From CAXBCP01 sp038120765 (GTDB lineage Bacteria; Pseudomonadota; Alphaproteobacteria; MPNO01; UBA830): 7,795 nt of DNA. The notes under the pieces are model-generated. The model saw nothing but the letters and a program-made list of their open reading frames with translations. It did no database searches and was not told the origin of the DNA. Location of the stretch: contig JAYOMI010000138.1 of NCBI GenBank assembly GCA_038120765.1, positions 1 to 7,795 on the forward strand. Direction: 5' to 3'. The translations under genes were made by a program, and so were the position numbers. Below, piece by piece: positions 6,368 to 7,795 of this stretch (position 1 is the stretch's first letter; every line of letters begins with the position of its first letter).

Positions 6368-7183
6368 CTATTTCGGCATCGGCCCGACCAACAGGGCGGG
6401 ATCAAGCCGCTCCTGGAACCAGTTAACGCGCCAGTCGAGATGAGCCCCCGTCGATCTTCCGGTAGAGCCGATTTTTCCGATGAGTTCACCCTGTTCGACC
6501 ATCTGCCCGAGGCGGGCAATGACGGCACTCAAATGAGAATAGACTGTCGACAGGCCATGCCCGTGATCGATAATCACCGTACCGCCGGTAAAATACATGT
6601 CGGTGTTCGCCAGCGTAATCCGGCCGGGTGCCGCGGCGATAACGGGCGTGCCAGCCGGCGCGGCGATGTCGACGCCCAGATGCGGCCAGCGCGGCTCACC
6701 ATTCAGAATACGCTGACTGCCATAGACGCCGGAAATCCGTCCTTTTGCGGGCCAGATAAACCCGCCGGCAAAATGCGCCACCGGCGTAAAAACCGCCCGC
6801 GCATCGCGGATAACCTTGCCCTCGGCCTTGATGCGCAGCAGGGCGGCAGGAGACGGCGAGACCATTTTCGGCGGGAGCCCGTTTATGCGCTGGATGCGAT
6901 ATTTCCGCTTTTTGATTTTCAGCGTCCGGACAAGCCGTTTCCCATCGGCACCCACCGACTGCAAAATGGCCGTTTCCGGCGCGTCGCGCCCGAAACCCAG
7001 AACGAAGCGGCCATCCGGCGAGACGGTGACAAGGCGGCCATTCAGGCTGATGGCCGTATCGGGATCCGTCTTCCCGAACACGAGCCCGCCCTGGACGAAA
7101 TCACCCTTCAGTACCGGCGCCGCCGCCAATGCCGGCCCGGTTATCCACAGAAACGCGAGTAACGCGGCTGAAAGTTTCGACAT
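6368..7183 (-). CDS. Exported M23-family (LytM-type) peptidase
   Basis: This 271-residue protein has a clear signal peptide: Lys3, then a hydrophobic core, then an Ala-Leu-Ala cleavage site near residue 20, so it should act in the periplasm on peptidoglycan. A beta-rich N-terminal domain (about 25-100) includes the segment DGRFVLGFGRDA seen in a proteobacterial M23 subfamily. The peptidase domain (about 143-262) starts at FIWPAKGRISGVYGSQR. Zinc ligands by motif are His168 and Asp172 (HLGVD), with YSHL at 216-218 supplying a catalytic His217. The last motif reads TGAHLDW (residues 245-251), so the usual second histidine of HxH is Asp250. The motif ends in RVNWFQERLDP. It may be an active enzyme with an altered zinc site or a non-catalytic activator of amidases. 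The ATG overlaps the xseA stop by one base (TGATG), so the two genes are cotranslated on the minus strand. A partner in cell-wall remodelling cannot be named. Confidence 0.92.
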   Translation of the reverse strand: MSKLSAALLAFLWITGPALAAAPVLKGDFVQGGLVFGKTDPDTAISLNGRLVTVSPDGRFVLGFGRDAPETAILQSVGADGKRLVRTLKIKKRKYRIQRINGLPPKMVSPSPAALLRIKAEGKVIRDARAVFTPVAHFAGGFIWPAKGRISGVYGSQRILNGEPRWPHLGVDIAAPAGTPVIAAAPGRITLANTDMYFTGGTVIIDHGHGLSTVYSHLSAVIARLGQMVEQGELIGKIGSTGRSTGAHLDWRVNWFQERLDPALLVGPMPK

Positions 7184-7795
7184 CAGAACAGCGAGCCCTG
7201 TCCCGCCTCAGGTTTCGCCGGGGGCTTTGCCGCGCTGCGGGCGGAAGTACCAGGCGCTTTCGCCGCCCTGGATGCCGCCTTCGGCCGGCTCTTCCCCCCC
7301 TGATCGCCGCCGGAACCCATAATCGTCGCCCCGACATCCCCGTCGGAGAAGTGTATGGATACCGCCTGACCGGCGGAGGTGGCGGAAGCCTGCATCAGGG
7401 GCTCTCCATCGGCATCGCGCACAAGCGCGAAGCCGCGGTCGAGAACCCGTTCATAGGACAGGCTGTTCAGCAACTGGCCGGAGGACTTGAGCGCGGCATC
7501 CGCGTTCGCGATCGAACGGTTAATGCCGCCCGTCATACGCTCGACGGAAGATAATCCCTCGAATCTTGCCGCACGGTCGCGGACGAGGGCGCGCAAGCCG
7601 CCGATCAGACGTCCATCCAGCTGCGCGATGTCCCGCGCAGCACGGTCGAGCACATCGCGCGGGTGGCGCAGAGAGGCGCTTGCCGTCGCGAGCCTGGCGC
7701 CCGCGCGCTCTATCTGGCCCGCCGTTCCGTTGGCCGGCCGCGCGGTCGGTTGGTCGAGAGACTGCGGGGCCCGGGCGGGCCGGGCGGGGGGCCGG
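7183..7795 (-). CDS. xseA: Exodeoxyribonuclease VII large subunit, C-terminal part (5' end outside window)
   Basis: The minus-strand frame is open from the window edge to the TGA at 7183-7185, about 204 codons. It matches the C-terminal half of XseA. It has charged, heptad-like helices such as ERAGARLATASASLRHPRD and DRAARDIAQLDGRL, then a diagnostic LSYERVLDRGFALVRDADG segment and a small closing beta region ending near SDGDVGATIMG. XseA pairs with several XseB subunits through its long helices to form exonuclease VII, which cuts single-stranded DNA into oligonucleotides. A Lys/Ala/Pro-rich tail of about 44 residues follows the folded part and ends in QGSLF at the last five residues (7186-7200). 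The catalytic domain is not in the window. The first residues at the edge (encoded by 7705-7795) are Pro/Arg/Ala-rich and do not resemble the family segment I expect there. The stop codon overlaps the M23 start. Confidence 0.9.
   Translation of the reverse strand, partial: RPPARPARAPQSLDQPTARPANGTAGQIERAGARLATASASLRHPRDVLDRAARDIAQLDGRLIGGLRALVRDRAARFEGLSSVERMTGGINRSIANADAALKSSGQLLNSLSYERVLDRGFALVRDADGEPLMQASATSAGQAVSIHFSDGDVGATIMGSGGDQGGKSRPKAASRAAKAPGTSARSAAKPPAKPEAGQGSLF

Noticed and set aside
6440..7162. Plus-strand open frame of 240 codons opposite the M23 gene
   Set aside because: It is Arg/Gly-rich shadow sequence. The minus strand has a signal peptide and M23 motifs in order.

Overview
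The window reads as an ordinary chromosomal segment of a GC-rich alphaproteobacterium, probably Rhodospirillales-like. The evidence is the style of the proteins (PmbA, DUF374 acyltransferase, alphaproteobacterial LpxL type, an XseA ending in QGSLF), the Kdo/lipid A gene order, and the many GTG/TTG or overlapping starts. The taxonomic placement is inference. A run of ten Ns inside one gene and a pure-G/C window end suggest a draft or metagenome-derived scaffold.

Layout. Positions 1-440 hold the 3' end of pmbA (tldE). A 108-base spacer with a candidate promoter follows. Then comes a tight plus-strand block for the late steps of lipid A/Kdo synthesis and export: msbA (549-2416, interrupted by the N run), a DUF374 acyltransferase (2420-3151), waaA/kdtA (3148-4455), lpxK (4442-5431) and an LpxL-family acyltransferase (5435-6352). 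Spacings within the block are +3, -4, -14 and +3 bases, so it is very probably one transcription unit. On the minus strand, converging on it with only 15 bases between stop codons, are an exported M23 peptidase (6368-7183) and, upstream of that, the 3' part of xseA (7183-7795), linked by a one-base TGATG overlap.

How the genes work together. LpxK phosphorylates the 4' position of the lipid A disaccharide. WaaA adds Kdo. The LpxL-family enzyme, and possibly the DUF374 protein, add secondary acyl chains. MsbA flips the finished core-lipid A across the inner membrane. The M23 protein would act on periplasmic peptidoglycan. XseA is the large subunit of exonuclease VII.

I found no mobile element, CRISPR array, tRNA, rRNA or exotic defence system. 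The points most worth a second look are a beta-clamp-like QGSLF pentapeptide at the very end of XseA, the His-to-Asp change at the expected third zinc ligand of the M23 peptidase, two different acyltransferase families in one lipid A operon, and the msbA gap, whose true length the family alignment predicts to be about 14 bases rather than 10.
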